Positions 45,883 through 55,184 of a stretch of DNA of 64,000 nucleotides are shown here, in pieces (within the stretch, counting starts at the first letter, position 1; each line of letters begins with the position of its first letter). Both the position numbers and the translations under genes were made by a program. Source of the DNA: Diplonema japonicum (Eukaryota; Euglenozoa; Diplonemea; Diplonemida; Diplonemidae); assembly GCA_964019335.1 (NCBI GenBank), contig OZ025698.1, positions 293,201 through 357,200 of the forward strand, in the 5' to 3' direction. Under the pieces are notes generated by a model. That model was not told where the DNA came from, did not search any database, and was given only the letters and a program-made list of their open reading frames with translations.

Positions 45883-48800
45883 ATGGGTTTTTTCTGCGGC
45901 CCAAAAAAAAGAAACATGCTCGTGCCAATCATCATAGTTCTCCTGAGCACCTTTGTAGAAGGGGCAAGTTCTTATTACGAAGACGAGGAGGCGTCCGTGC
46001 TGCTGAGCGGTACGCTGGTGGACAACAACAACGAGTTAAACGTGGTGAAGGGTGGGGAGACGATACGGCTGACGTTGACGACGATGGGGCCTGATGGCCC
46101 GCTACAGTACAGGAAGGATGTGGTGACCACTGAGGTGTTGTTTCAGAGCTTTTTGGAAGACTTCGCCCATTCGCCTCAGGACGCGGCTTTCATAAGCCGG
46201 ATGAAGAAGCTGCTCACAAGGGAAGGCGCGACTCTGCATGACGATCGCCGCACGCTGCAGCTCACGCTCAGCCCCGACGCGGACTTTCAGATCACCGCGA
46301 ACGAGTCAATCTACCTCAACATCCCCCCTGTCGTCCTTGACTGCAAGTGTACCTACCGTATCCCTGTCCTGGAAGCTATCGTCCTCATGCCCATGTCGGT
46401 GCCTCGTCCTGTAATCAATGCCCCCGGTATTGTGTGTAGTTCCACCTTCAGCATTTCATCTGCGGTTTTTGAATCGTCGTTGTCACAAATCGTTGCTGAA
46501 AACTACAAGGTCCACTGGAGCATCTCTGACGATTCTGGCCAGGCGTACATCGAGGACCCCTCTGCAAGAGAAACAAGGGTCCATGGTTTTAAACTCGCAG
46601 GCCAGGCCGTCCTGACAGTCTCCTTCACCCTGCGCGACGGGGAGGAGACGCAAGATGTCACCGTTGAGCGTGTCGAGGCGCCCTTACCCGCAAGGGTCGA
46701 CAACGATGTGATGCACGTTGCTGGTACAACCGCCACGCTGAACGCGCACAGGGTCACTGGTGGGGGTTCTGAAACACGCGGCTTTTGGACAGTGAAGCAA
46801 GGCAGTCCCGAGGTTGTCTTGAAAGACCCGACAGACCCCAACACAAAGATCGCGGGGCTCAGTGAGAAAACCATCATGGAGTGGAGAGTCGTCGGGAACG
46901 AGAAGTGCCCCGAAACCACTGCCCAGCTGGAGCTTCTCACTGAGCGTGCCCGCATCCTTCCGAGGGCACACGAAATCTGTGCCACGGAATACCGCATCAC
47001 AGCGGACGAGCCGCTCCTCTCGCGCCTCAAGGGCACCTGGTCAGTCGAGTCCGGCAGTTCTGACATCTCATTCCTCCCGTCGCCTAGCGAGCCCTCTGCT
47101 ACAACCATCGGCGTTGCACACGGGAAGACAAAGCTCCGCTGGACGCTCAACGGTGATGGGAGCTCAAGAGACTACAAGGAAGCGTCGTTCGAGAGGAAGC
47201 ATGCACCAAAGGCGGAAATCGTGACGCAGCAGCCAAAAGCCTACCTTGGCTCTCCCGAGGTGCACTTAGAAGCTGTCCCACCTGTGCAGGGCAGTGGGAT
47301 GTGGAACGTAAAGCACACGACGTGCGACCCGCCCCCGAGCTTTGCAAACAAGGAACACCACCTCAGCGTGCTGGAAGGACTCGATTCCGTGACCCAGCCC
47401 TGCCGCTTAGAGGTGGAGTGGACTGTGTACAACGAACCTTGTGAGTCTTCGACTACATCGCTGCTTCTCGCTGTTGTGCCGCAGCCCCCAACGCGTCCTG
47501 TGGTGGGGGAGCCTATTGTGCTTTGCCATGATGTGCCAGCAACGCTAACAGGAAACGATGTGGAGGTGGGCATCGGAAAGTGGGAAGCCATCGACCCCAT
47601 CGACCAGGAAATCCCAGAGCCTACGAAGCCGCGCACTGTGCTCCCCAAGGTGCGCGAGGGGACGACTGTCGTGCGGTGGACAATCATGAACGGCAACATC
47701 ACCGAGTCCGCGGACTTGACAATCACGCGCTACGAGCTGCCCAAAGCTCAGATTGTTGTTCCGAGCACACCACGTGTCACAGTGTGTGGACGCTCCTTCA
47801 CGATGGAGGCAAACAACAAGCACTTCGACGGGAACGACATCGGGGCATGGAGCGTTGCAAGCGAGACAGTTGTGCTGAGCGACCCTTCGAACTACGTCCT
47901 GAAACTGGCCGACATGCATCCGGGTGAGACTGCTGTCCAGTGGAAGACACAGAGCAGGGAGTCCATCGAGGCCTGTCCGTATGGGAATACAGCAAATGTC
48001 ACGCTGTTCTCATGGCAGTTCCCCGAGAAGCCGCACACGGAGTACACCACATCAGCACAGGCTGTCATAAGGCTCGCGACCGTTCTGGAGGTGGCGTGCA
48101 GGCATGACCCGCAGTACTACCCTTCATACATCAACGAGCTAGCAGGGCTGGCAGGAGAATGGAGCGTTGGGCCGGATTCGCTTATTCAGCTGGAGAATGA
48201 GTTCTCAAGCTCCGTACGTCTGTCGCACATCCCAATGGGTATCTCGACCATTGTGTGGACGCCAAGCACCTGTGACAAGCTGTCCCTCGTCATCAAGCTG
48301 GAGCGTGGGAACAAGCTGGGGTGCGTCATCAAGTCCCCCGAAAGGTACGACTCGGATGACGGCAACATCTACGTGGTTGGGGACTCGCTCAAGCTGACTG
48401 CTGGGGAGGACGATTTCCCCGTCTCGGCCAAGGGGCAGTGGTCCACCCATGCACCTGATGTGGACTTCACAAACCCCAACAGCCCCACAACTGTGGTTTC
48501 CAACCTGACAGACGGCGAGACAGAGCTGAAGTTCAAGATCTCAGCAGGGATTGAAGCGTTTTCTGGGGAATGCCACGCGCGTGTTGTGTCCCTTGTCGCA
48601 GCAGCCCCGCCTGCTTTGCGTGCTGTGTGCCATGACGCCACCGAGATCGAGGCGTACCCCCTACCCGTCAACACCATCCAAGGGCTGACGCACTCCTGGA
48701 GGTCCACAGACCCCACAATCAGAATTCGCCACCACTCGCACCCAAAGACGATGGTGTCAAATCTGAAGCCGGGCGACAATATAATGATTTGGAGGCTTGA

Positions 48801-51630
48801 GATGGCGGGTGCCATCTCCGAAGTGCAAGTGAACGCGAAGAGGGATGTCCTGGCCCTGCCCTTCGGAGCCACGGAACACTACCTCACGAAGAGGATCGTC
48901 AACATGAACACGCTGACGCTTCCGATGGAACCAAGGCCGGAGTGGCCCGCGAACCCTTCGGAGTGGATCGTCTTAGGGAACCAGACGGTGGAGTACGGAA
49001 AGGACACGGTGCAGCTGTCGGGGATCGAACCAGGAACGCCTGCGATTTTCCAGTTTACTGTGAAGCCAACAGGGGCGTCGGCGTGCACGCAAACGCTGTT
49101 CACATTAGAGGTGATATCTGTAAAGGCAGACATTACTGCGAGCGTTGTTGGAAGCGAGTGTGAGTTGTTGAGGGGGAGCTCGATGGTGCTGACGGCCGGC
49201 GGGGGGTTGAAGTGGAAGGTTGACCCAGAGGAGTCGGACTTCGAAGATCTTCGCAACGGGCTAGGGGACGTTCTGTACCACGCCTACGACGGATACCATG
49301 TCGACGAGCAGACGCCACAGATCATGACAGTCTTCTTCAAGCCGGCGTACCTAAGGGCCAACCGTGGGCTCACTGTCCGCTCCGTGAAGGTTCCTTCCGC
49401 TTTGCTCTCTGACAACGTCCTCACCCATGAATCGTCTGTTGTCTTGTTCAAGCACCTTGACGGTGTCGTGTCGGACGAGTTCACCATTCTCCCAACCACG
49501 CTGGAGCTTACATTCTCCGGCCAGCGCTTCACGAAGGAGGCCACGCTCAACACCGAAGGCGGGCAGCTTGAAATCGCGTTCAGCAACATAAACATGACCG
49601 AGCTCTCCACACACCTCACAGACCCCCGCGCAAGGGACGTCTTGCTTAAGTCAATCGTCAGGAAGACTCAACCACTAACACACCCCGATGAAAGGCTCGG
49701 CTGGGACGAACGGAAACATGCAATGATCGACATGGCGTCCATGGCCATCGAAGGTAACACCGTCACAGTACAAGTCCGCCCCGACGAGTGGTACACCATT
49801 GGAAGCCATGAGAATTTACATGTGAGCGCGCCGATATCAAGTATTTGCGGGCTGGGCGACCCGAGAGATGTTGAGAATGAGAGAGAAGTACGGTCGGCAC
49901 ATGATTTGAAGATCACAGACGAGCCCCCACGTCTTATCGTGACGGGGAGTGTCAACGAGTGCGACTTTGAAACCCGTGGTGCTAACATAACGGTGACGGC
50001 GATTGGATGCTCGTTCATGTCGCATGCTGTGTTTACACCGCAGTATCTTGTCAGCAGCGAACCTGGTCTGGAGAAGGGTTGGTCCGCCGTCGTGTCGCGT
50101 GGTCTGTTCACCACGTCGTCCGTCGGAACAGGGGCAAAGACACGCACGCTGTTCGTGCACCCAGCCGGCTCAGAAATCTACGAAATCCCGCAAAGAACCC
50201 ATGAAGTCCTCTCCCTTCACGTCCCTTCAGGAGATCTCCTCCACTCCGGGTTACCTTCAGACGTAGCCTTCCACGCGGAGGGCAGCGTGCTCGTCAACGA
50301 CACGTTCATTGAAGTTGAAAACACAGACATATGCGCAGAAGCGTTGAGAACCACCGGACACACCATTACATTAAGGCTCCACGGTGATTCTTGGGTTGAA
50401 GGTGTCGCAAGTGGATTAGGAGCATCGTTGATAGGAGCCATATCGGGCAACAGAAGCATCAAGGGAGGTTGGGAGACCGCCATGGTGACCGACATCCTCC
50501 CGAAGGGTAAGTACCAAATAGTAAGGCGGTCTGACTCAGTTGTGGAGATCAGGCTGCCACCTATGCCCACATACACAGCAGTGGAACCGGAGGAGATAGG
50601 AATTCGGATCCCTGGAATGACCACTGCGTGCAGCAAATGTTTGGAACATGAAGGGCTGCTCCGTATCTTCCATTCTCACTCTCTGACAGCAAGCACGAAT
50701 GAGGTCCACCGTAAGTCCGGTCTAAGCATGCTTTCCTATACCTTGCCCTGTGCAAGGTTTTCCATGGAACTGACAAAGAGCGAAGTGCTGGATGGGCTGC
50801 GGTCTGTAGAGGCCATCAACAACGGATTTGACAGCCACAAGCAGTCTCTCGTCACCGCGAGCAGCATCGTCATCAGCAACCAGACCATCACCATTCCTGT
50901 CAGGTGGCTGCCTTACAACGACACACACTCTGAGGAATTGGTGTTTACCCTCCCTCCTGGGGCTGTGGTGCCTGTTGGGAGCAAGGTATGGGGGAGAAGA
51001 AAAAAAAAAGGGGAGGGAACTAAATTAAAACAGATGATTCAAAGCCCACCGGTTGTCGTACGCCCTGTCGCGGCCTCGGAGCGTGTAGGGTGGGGAGCAT
51101 ACACAGTGTCGAGCTTCTTGTTCCTGTGCCCTGTGCTGCTGTTTTTGACATTTTACGATTTCTTGGTGTGTTTGAAAAAAAAAAAAAAAAAAAAACAGCA
51201 AGCCGAGTCTGTAGGACGCTTTGTAAACCGTCAGGCGGCAAAACTAGGTTTCCAAGCGCATAGCACTCTTGGCTACTGTTTGCTCGTGGAGACCCTTCTC
51301 TGTGCTTTCTTGTGGATCAACACCGATGACAGTTGGATGGTGCCGGTGTGTTTCGAAAGAAAAAAAAAAGAAAAAGAAGAAATAACCCCCCCCCACAGGT
51401 CGCTAATCGGCTATACATCGGAATCTGCATTTGTGGCATCTTGTCCTTTGGTGCCCTTGTCTTCTTCTCAGAGTTCACTAGAATCAGTACCACTTCTGGT
51501 ACTGGGCTTTTCAGGTGTGATTCCGAAAGAGAGAATTAAAAAAAAAAATAAAAAAAATAAAAAATACAGCATCTACATGAACCTCTGCTGCTTCTTCTCC
51601 TTCGGGTGTGTGCTTTACATGGTACTTTAG
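45883..51630 (+). CDS. Giant Ig-like/PKD-like repeat protein with four C-terminal helices, four mini-introns
   Basis: Proposed exons are 45883-50985, 51034-51165, 51199-51345, 51399-51514 and 51570-51630, about 1,852 residues. A signal peptide starts at the second Met (45916, MLVPIIIVLLSTFVEG), which may be the true start. The ectodomain (about 30-1,650) repeats a ~90-residue beta unit with the pattern GxW...P..T.V..L..G.T.L.W, as in GFWTVKQGSPEVVLKDPTDP and KGQWSTHAPDVDFTNPNSPT, resembling PKD/Ig-like adhesion repeats. Exons 2-5 encode four membrane helices, including CGILSFGALVFFSEF and NLCCFFSFGCVLYMVL. Without removal of introns 3 and 4 the frame is wrong and no helices appear. A cell-surface adhesion or receptor role is inferred. 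No family is recognised. Confidence 0.75.
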   Translation: MGFFCGPKKRNMLVPIIIVLLSTFVEGASSYYEDEEASVLLSGTLVDNNNELNVVKGGETIRLTLTTMGPDGPLQYRKDVVTTEVLFQSFLEDFAHSPQDAAFISRMKKLLTREGATLHDDRRTLQLTLSPDADFQITANESIYLNIPPVVLDCKCTYRIPVLEAIVLMPMSVPRPVINAPGIVCSSTFSISSAVFESSLSQIVAENYKVHWSISDDSGQAYIEDPSARETRVHGFKLAGQAVLTVSFTLRDGEETQDVTVERVEAPLPARVDNDVMHVAGTTATLNAHRVTGGGSETRGFWTVKQGSPEVVLKDPTDPNTKIAGLSEKTIMEWRVVGNEKCPETTAQLELLTERARILPRAHEICATEYRITADEPLLSRLKGTWSVESGSSDISFLPSPSEPSATTIGVAHGKTKLRWTLNGDGSSRDYKEASFERKHAPKAEIVTQQPKAYLGSPEVHLEAVPPVQGSGMWNVKHTTCDPPPSFANKEHHLSVLEGLDSVTQPCRLEVEWTVYNEPCESSTTSLLLAVVPQPPTRPVVGEPIVLCHDVPATLTGNDVEVGIGKWEAIDPIDQEIPEPTKPRTVLPKVREGTTVVRWTIMNGNITESADLTITRYELPKAQIVVPSTPRVTVCGRSFTMEANNKHFDGNDIGAWSVASETVVLSDPSNYVLKLADMHPGETAVQWKTQSRESIEACPYGNTANVTLFSWQFPEKPHTEYTTSAQAVIRLATVLEVACRHDPQYYPSYINELAGLAGEWSVGPDSLIQLENEFSSSVRLSHIPMGISTIVWTPSTCDKLSLVIKLERGNKLGCVIKSPERYDSDDGNIYVVGDSLKLTAGEDDFPVSAKGQWSTHAPDVDFTNPNSPTTVVSNLTDGETELKFKISAGIEAFSGECHARVVSLVAAAPPALRAVCHDATEIEAYPLPVNTIQGLTHSWRSTDPTIRIRHHSHPKTMVSNLKPGDNIMIWRLEMAGAISEVQVNAKRDVLALPFGATEHYLTKRIVNMNTLTLPMEPRPEWPANPSEWIVLGNQTVEYGKDTVQLSGIEPGTPAIFQFTVKPTGASACTQTLFTLEVISVKADITASVVGSECELLRGSSMVLTAGGGLKWKVDPEESDFEDLRNGLGDVLYHAYDGYHVDEQTPQIMTVFFKPAYLRANRGLTVRSVKVPSALLSDNVLTHESSVVLFKHLDGVVSDEFTILPTTLELTFSGQRFTKEATLNTEGGQLEIAFSNINMTELSTHLTDPRARDVLLKSIVRKTQPLTHPDERLGWDERKHAMIDMASMAIEGNTVTVQVRPDEWYTIGSHENLHVSAPISSICGLGDPRDVENEREVRSAHDLKITDEPPRLIVTGSVNECDFETRGANITVTAIGCSFMSHAVFTPQYLVSSEPGLEKGWSAVVSRGLFTTSSVGTGAKTRTLFVHPAGSEIYEIPQRTHEVLSLHVPSGDLLHSGLPSDVAFHAEGSVLVNDTFIEVENTDICAEALRTTGHTITLRLHGDSWVEGVASGLGASLIGAISGNRSIKGGWETAMVTDILPKGKYQIVRRSDSVVEIRLPPMPTYTAVEPEEIGIRIPGMTTACSKCLEHEGLLRIFHSHSLTASTNEVHRKSGLSMLSYTLPCARFSMELTKSEVLDGLRSVEAINNGFDSHKQSLVTASSIVISNQTITIPVRWLPYNDTHSEELVFTLPPGAVVPVGSKVWGRRKKKGEGTKLKQMIQSPPVVVRPVAASERVGWGAYTVSSFLFLCPVLLFLTFYDFLVCLKKKKKKKQQAESVGRFVNRQAAKLGFQAHSTLGYCLLVETLLCAFLWINTDDSWMVPVCFERKKKEKEEITPPHRSLIGYTSESAFVASCPLVPLSSSQSSLESVPLLVLGFSGVIPKERIKKKNKKNKKYSIYMNLCCFFSFGCVLYMVL
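50986..51033 (+). other. Cis-intron 1 of the giant gene, 48 nt
   Basis: GTATGG at the start, A and G runs, AAAACAG at the end; phase 0. Confidence 0.75.
51166..51198 (+). other. Cis-intron 2 of the giant gene, 33 nt
   Basis: GTGTGTTTG, then about 21 A, then CAG. Phase 0. At 33 nt it is among the shortest spliceosomal introns one could propose. Confidence 0.7.
51346..51398 (+). other. Cis-intron 3 of the giant gene, 53 nt
   Basis: GTGTGTTTCG, A/G-rich middle, CCCCACAG end. Its length is not a multiple of three, so it is required for the correct frame. Confidence 0.75.
51515..51569 (+). other. Cis-intron 4 of the giant gene, 55 nt
   Basis: GTGTGATTCC, A/T-rich middle, AATACAG end. Together with intron 3 it keeps the frame (53 + 55 = 108). 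Confidence 0.75.
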
Positions 51631-51946
51631 GAGGGGGGTGGGATGTTCTCTTCGTCCTCCCCGCTGCAGCCGCGTCTCTCCAACTTTAAAAAAAAAACCC
51701 CCCCTCCAAAGAAAAGAAGGGGAAATTTAAAAAAAAAAAAAAGAAACACTTTATGATCACATTCTTTTCTTTTTGAAAATCAGAAAACAAAACAAAAAAA
51801 AAAAACGACAAAAAAAAAAAACCTACCTTTTTTTTTTTTTTTTTTTTTAGATTTCTTTCTTTCATTTGGTCTCAACTAGTGTTTTGTTGTTTCTTCATTT
51901 TTTTGTTTTTTTGTTTTTTTTGTTTCTTTGTCACGCAAAAAAAAAA
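51631..51946. other. Homopolymer-rich spacer
   Basis: A, T, C runs only; it leads into the transposon. Confidence 0.55.
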
Positions 51947-53348
51947 AACTATTTATTGCCAACAAATTATGAGTCATTATTTAACTCGAGTTCCCGAATT
52001 TTTTGCACGAGGGCCCGCAGGGCCCGAGTGCAAAAAAACGGGTAACGAGAGTTAAATAATGGCTCATTTGGCGGCAAGTAAGTCGTTTTATTTCACTCTT
52101 CGTCATTTGAGTCACTCACTCTTCACTGCTTTCACTGCTGTTTTTTTTCACGCAGGTCAGCCTTTTTGGGGAGTTTCCTAAGGTAATATGGGGTTGCTAT
52201 TTCGCCGTGGCGTTTAAAGGGGAAGTAAGGCACTTATTCCCACTTTTAAGGGCTGGAATGGCCTCAGATGGCCAAAAATAGTCAAAATACCCCCACCCCA
52301 AAAAGATTTTTTCAAGGGGTTGGGTGCATTTTTTTCCACGGCGAGACTCATTTTTCCACTCTGAAGGGCCATTATTTCACTCTGAAGGGCCATTATTTAA
52401 CTGCAAAATCTCATTATTTAACTAGTTAATACTTCTGGCTCAGCAGGGAGGCGGCCACAGTACTCGTTGAAGGCGTCTTGAGCTGGTCCCTGGGGTATGA
52501 AAAGAAGGCTTAGTTCACCTGTAGAACCCCTTTGCTTCAGGCGAGTAAATGGTATCCAGGTGCCGAGGTCGTCTTTTTTAATGTTCGTGAGGAGCAGGGA
52601 GTACAGTTCCTCAGAGCGCAGCCCACCGAAAAAACCAGCAACAAAAAAGGCTTTGTATTGAACGAGATAGCTCAAGGGAGTGGATTTGTGTTCTTTCAGG
52701 GCAAGGAGGGCATCGACATCCTCATTGTTAAAGATGTTTGCCTTCTTTACAGGCTTCTGGCGTTGTTCTTCAGCTCTTTTGATTAACCTTTTTAGGTCAT
52801 CAAACTCGTCCTCGCTTGTCTTGTACTTCGCGATGTGGACTGCCTTCAACATGCTGAAGTAGGTCCACAGAGAAGAGGGACTGATTTCCTCCCTCAACTT
52901 TTTCACGTACTTCTCTATATGAAGGACAGTTGGAGCCTTCACCCCTGACTTCTCCACCAACTCGGACCAGGCCTTCTCGTACCTGGCGCGGCTCTTCACA
53001 GGCAGTCTTTCCTGCCAGTCGCGCCTCTCTTTCTGCTGCTTTGGCATTTGAAACCTAGAGAGTGAAAAATTAGGCATAAAAGTGGGCAAATTGGGAGGAA
53101 AAAGTAGTCCAACTTGGAACTGAGCCGAGGCAAAAGTTGGCCAATTGAGGTGAACCTGGGGGGAAATTGACAAACTGAGAGGAAAAAGTAGCCCCACTGG
53201 GAACCGAACCGAGGCAAAAACTGGCATATTATTTAACGGAAACCCCCTATTACTTCACGGAAACAGGCCATTATTTCACCGTGAAGTAATGAGATTTAGC
53301 GTGAAGTAATGGGGCCCCCAGTGCGTGAAGTAATTTCTGAAGAGTGAA

Positions 53349-53351
<3 letters not shown>
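51947..53351. mobile_element. Tyrosine-recombinase transposon, ~1.4 kb
   Basis: It shares its left ~480 bp and its right ~50 bp with the gene-free element at 12104-12672. The left 130 bp form a hairpin. The same ATTATTTAACT and GTGAAGTAATG repeats occur near both ends. The minus strand carries a truncated tyrosine recombinase, absent from the smaller copy. Two repeats of about 80 bp with AGGAAAAAGTAG..ACCGAGGCAAAA lie upstream of the recombinase start (about 53080-53225). The element lies between the giant Ig-like gene and the small secreted protein. It resembles Crypton/DIRS-type elements in having a tyrosine recombinase, but the palindromic ends are unlike standard Cryptons. Confidence 0.7.
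52418..53047 (-). pseudogene. Truncated tyrosine recombinase
   Basis: It encodes 209 residues on the minus strand, the only non-hAT coding region on that strand. Residues 1-95 are helical, like the SAM-like core-binding domain of phage integrases. The catalytic domain starts near 105 and has box I FFGGLRSEEL (Arg144) and a beta-hairpin Lys region (RLKQRGSTGELSLL). It then stops inside the element's terminal repeat, so box II (HxxR) and the catalytic Tyr are missing. It cannot recombine DNA by itself. A start further upstream (to 53227) would only translate the 80 bp repeats. Confidence 0.7.
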
Positions 53352-53381
<30 letters not shown>

Positions 53382-53417
53382 AGGGGGAGGGGAGGCGGGG
53401 CAAACAAAAATAAAAAA

Positions 53418-53933
53418 ATGCTGATTTTCACATTGATGGTTTTCGCTGCTGCGTACCCTTACAGATCCGTGAACATTGCGTTTAATGCGACACTGGGAGC
53501 GGAGAGCATGTCCCTGCCTGCACAGAGCGACGAATTCACAACACCGGACGCTGCGAAGGAGTATGTGCCTATGTACTTGAATTGTAGCTGTGACTTGAGA
53601 TATGTAAGAGAGATTTCGCCGCCACCAAGGATGGTGCTCTATACAAGTGATGCAAATTTCACTTCAAAATCTCCTTATATCAATCTAGTTCGGGGTGAGA
53701 ATGTTTTTACTAATATAGAGCTGCCTATGTCCCTTCTGTGTAACGGCCCCCCAGGTTCTCAGAGCACCTGTACTTGGCTTGGCCTTCTTACCCTGTCTTC
53801 CCTCCCTTGGGTCCCCAACGCTGGCGCGATACTTACTTGCTCTGCCTGTACTATTTGCAACCCTGCGAAGCTCTACTGTGCATGCCCTGGGGGATACCCT
53901 GGGACATCCTACTCTTGTTCTAATGATGCTTGA
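53418..53933 (+). CDS. Small secreted Cys-rich protein
   Basis: It encodes 171 residues. The N-terminus MLIFTLMVFAAAYPYRS is a signal peptide. The middle has Asn-rich N-glycosylation-like sites (NAT, NCS, NFT). The C-terminal 70 residues are Cys-rich with a CSACTICNPAKLYCACPGGY segment that could be an EGF-like or disulfide-rich module. It resembles the N-terminal part of the giant Ig-like protein only weakly (DANFTSKSPYINL against DADFQITANESIYLNI). No membrane anchor is seen. The ATG directly follows an A run. The transposon separates it from the giant gene. Confidence 0.65.
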   Translation: MLIFTLMVFAAAYPYRSVNIAFNATLGAESMSLPAQSDEFTTPDAAKEYVPMYLNCSCDLRYVREISPPPRMVLYTSDANFTSKSPYINLVRGENVFTNIELPMSLLCNGPPGSQSTCTWLGLLTLSSLPWVPNAGAILTCSACTICNPAKLYCACPGGYPGTSYSCSNDA

Positions 53934-54366
53934 TAGAAAAAAAAAAATTTCTTTTTTTAAAATACACACTTCATCCCCCTTTTTTTATTAAATAAAAAAC
54001 TTAGGTGGTCGAGGAAAAAAAAATAACTTTTCTTTTGGCCACATGAGGGAGGATTGTTTTATGATACCTACCTATATATTAATTTAACAAAAAAGGGCCG
54101 CCGCCAACACCCGGCCTCCTTTAACTCATATATAATTTTTTTCTTACCCCTCTTTTATTTTTATTTTCTTTCCTCACTATCGAGTTACTCTCTAGTATAT
54201 TTAGTATTTCCTTGTTTTTTTTTTTTTTTTTTTTTTTTTATTTTGTTTTTTATTTATCTGCATCACGAGCAACACGAGTGTCCCAATGAGGACCAGGCTG
54301 TAGAGGGGTCGTATCACCCGTCTACTTAAGACACTGAAACCTAAAAGCGACCACTAAAAAGAGTTT
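53934..54366. other. Spacer with a remnant of the U6-associated repeat
   Basis: The segment 54095-54134 is a 40 bp remnant (GCCGCCAACACCCGGCCTCC TTTAACTCATATA) of the 3' end of the repeat at 131-457. T runs fill the rest. Confidence 0.5.
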
Positions 54367-54981
54367 AGAAATGCATGTAGCGTTCCTTGTTCAGATTTTT
54401 TCCAGGTGCTGAACTAGGCATTCAACCATGCGAGATACATGGTAGTTCTTTGTTACGATAACATAACCCTTGTTGCTGATACACTTTTATCACCAAAAAG
54501 CATGTAGCGTTCCTTGTTCGGAGTTTTTTTTTCCAGGTGCTGAACTAGGCATTCAACCATGCGAGATGACCTCCCCCTTTTTTTTTAGAAATGCATGTAG
54601 CGTTCCTTGTTCAGATTTTTCCAGGTGCTGAACTAGGCATTCAACCATGCGAGATGTCCAACCCCCTCCTTTTTTTTTTTTTGTTCTTGCTCCAGAAAAG
54701 CATGTAGCGTTCCTTGTTCGGAGTTTTTTTTCCAGGTGCTGAACTAGGCATTCAACCATGCGAGATGACCCCTTTTTTTTAGAAATGCATGTAGCGTTCC
54801 TTGTTCAGATTTTTTCCAGGTGCTGAACTAGGCATTCAACCATGCGAGATCCATGGTAGTTCTTTGTTAAGATAACATAACCCTTGTTGCTGATACACTT
54901 TTATCACCAAAAAGCATGTAGCGTTCCTTGTTCGGAGTTTTTTTTTCCAGGTGCTGAACTAGGCATTCAACCATGCGAGAT
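54367..54981. repeat. Six-copy tandem array of a ~70 bp unit, two alternating types
   Basis: Copies start at about 54367, 54495, 54587, 54695, 54781 and 54909. Each has GCATGTAGCGTTCCTTGTTC, a short T tract, and GGTGCTGAACTAGGCATTCA then ACCATGCGAGAT. Type A has TTCAGATTTT, type B TTCGGAGTTTT, and they alternate. The spacer CCATGGTAGTTCTTTGTTA plus about 45 bp is duplicated after copies 1 and 5, so the array arose in larger blocks. GCATG and CATGC near the ends can pair, and GGT..TGAA/TTCA..ACC forms an inner hairpin with a 7 nt loop. No protein is encoded; it could be an array of small RNA genes or a satellite. Confidence 0.75.
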
Positions 54982-55184
54982 GAGGCTTTATCTGTTTCTC
55001 TTCTTCTTTTTCTTTTTTGTGCGCCTTCCTAGATATGCATCCCTGCATCACAGCCCCCCGGTACCAAAGCTACCACGAAACCCCTTGCTGTCTGGGGTAA
55101 TTCTAAAGTGTGGATAGAAGAGATGAACCGTGCAATTTCCTTTTATTCCAATTTTAATAATCTCAAGACACTGACACATAAAGA
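54982..55184. other. Spacer ending in an acceptor
   Basis: TTCCAATTTTAATAATCTCAAG ends at 55167, 18 bases before the ATG of the giant gene, a probable trans-splice acceptor. Confidence 0.45.

Noticed and set aside
52418-53227. Full 269-residue minus-strand recombinase frame
   Set aside because: The first ~60 residues only translate the ~80 bp repeats; the start at 53047 fits the domain.
54367-54981. CRISPR array
   Set aside because: Units alternate in type, the spacers are repeated rather than unique, and the setting is eukaryotic.
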